From: an uncultured Bacilli bacterium
GTDB taxonomy: Bacteria > Bacillota_I > Bacilli_A > RF39 > UBA660
Assembly: GCA_947631135.1 (NCBI GenBank)
Contig: CANRKE010000063.1
Span: 1 to 6,891 of the forward strand
DNA length: 6,891 nt
Direction of reading: 5' to 3'
Shown here one piece after another: positions 6,820-6,891 of this stretch. How positions within the stretch are numbered: position 1 is the first letter of the stretch; each line of letters starts with the position of its first letter. Both the position numbers and the translations under genes were made by a program. The notes under the pieces are model-generated. The model was not told the origin of the DNA and searched no databases. It saw nothing but the letters and a program-made list of their open reading frames with translations.

Positions 6820-6847
6820 CTTATCTCGGAATTAATATTATCTCGGA
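6793..6847. repeat. Cluster of four TTATCTCGGA units, three direct and one inverted
   Basis: The 10-base unit TTATCTCGGA occurs at 6795-6804, 6821-6830 and 6838-6847 on the plus strand, and inverted at 6805-6814. Three of the copies extend to 12 bases as TATTATCTCGGA (6793-6804, 6836-6847 and the inverted 6805-6816). The inverted copy can pair with any of the three direct copies, giving mutually exclusive stems: loopless with the first, a six-base loop with the second, and a 19-base loop with the third. This fits either a multi-site operator or a switchable RNA leader. The repeated unit does not recur elsewhere in the window as far as I could see by eye. Confidence 0.85.
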
Positions 6848-6855
6848 AAAAAGGA

Positions 6856-6888
6856 TAGAATCCAATAAAATAAAGGGTTCTACTTTTT
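6856..6888 (+). terminator. Intrinsic-terminator-like hairpin at the right edge
   Basis: On the plus strand TAGAATCC (6856-6863) pairs with GGGTTCTA (6875-6882) over eight base pairs, including one G-U wobble, with an 11-base loop. It is followed by C and five T residues. An A-run (6847-6852) lies on the other side, so the minus strand also offers a hairpin plus U-run, but with a C-A mismatch. It could end a minus-strand gene beyond the window, or act as an attenuator for a plus-strand gene beyond the window. The plus-strand fold is the better one. Confidence 0.45.
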
Positions 6889-6891
6889 ATT

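Noticed and set aside
6793..6847. CRISPR array or plasmid iterons
   Set aside because: The repeats are only 10-12 bases, irregularly spaced, with one inverted, and no cas or replication gene is present.

Overview
The window looks like chromosomal DNA from a very AT-rich, low-GC Gram-positive-type bacterium. The best guess, by inference, is an uncultured gut member of the Bacilli such as the RF39/Mollicutes-like groups. The clues are AT-driven Lys/Asn/Ile-rich proteins, AGGAGG-type ribosome binding sites, a TasA/camelysin-like secreted protein, and a C-terminal surface domain that I associate with such genomes. The genetic code appears standard: Trp is encoded by TGG, and a TGA ends the DNA-repair gene where its family normally ends.

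All six genes lie on the minus strand, so transcription runs from right to left. At the right edge (6690-6891) is a 202-base non-coding region. It holds a plus-strand hairpin with a T-run, four copies of a TTATCTCGGA unit that include a perfect 30-bp palindrome, an AT-rich 13-bp dyad, and an extended -10 promoter. Next comes a tight gene string: a single-pass membrane protein of unknown function (5748-6689), an AI-2E/UPF0118-family membrane transporter (4584-5729), a TasA/camelysin-like surface protein with a second exported domain (3259-4578), and an AlkD-like DNA alkylation repair protein (2603-3277). The repair gene starts inside the 3' end of the surface-protein gene.

A 224-base gap (2379-2602) carries a plausible internal promoter. 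It is followed by a 546-residue membrane protein with a long acidic, asparagine-rich cytoplasmic tail (738-2378). Fifteen bases later begins an RlmD-type 23S rRNA uracil methyltransferase, cut by the window edge (1-722).

The genes do not form one recognisable pathway. The first three (membrane protein, transporter, surface protein) fit an envelope theme, while the repair protein and the rRNA methyltransferase are housekeeping. The least explained parts are the repeat cluster at 6790-6847, the two uncharacterised single-pass membrane proteins, and the abrupt base-composition change at the border between the surface-protein and repair genes. I saw no IS element, CRISPR array, tRNA or rRNA.
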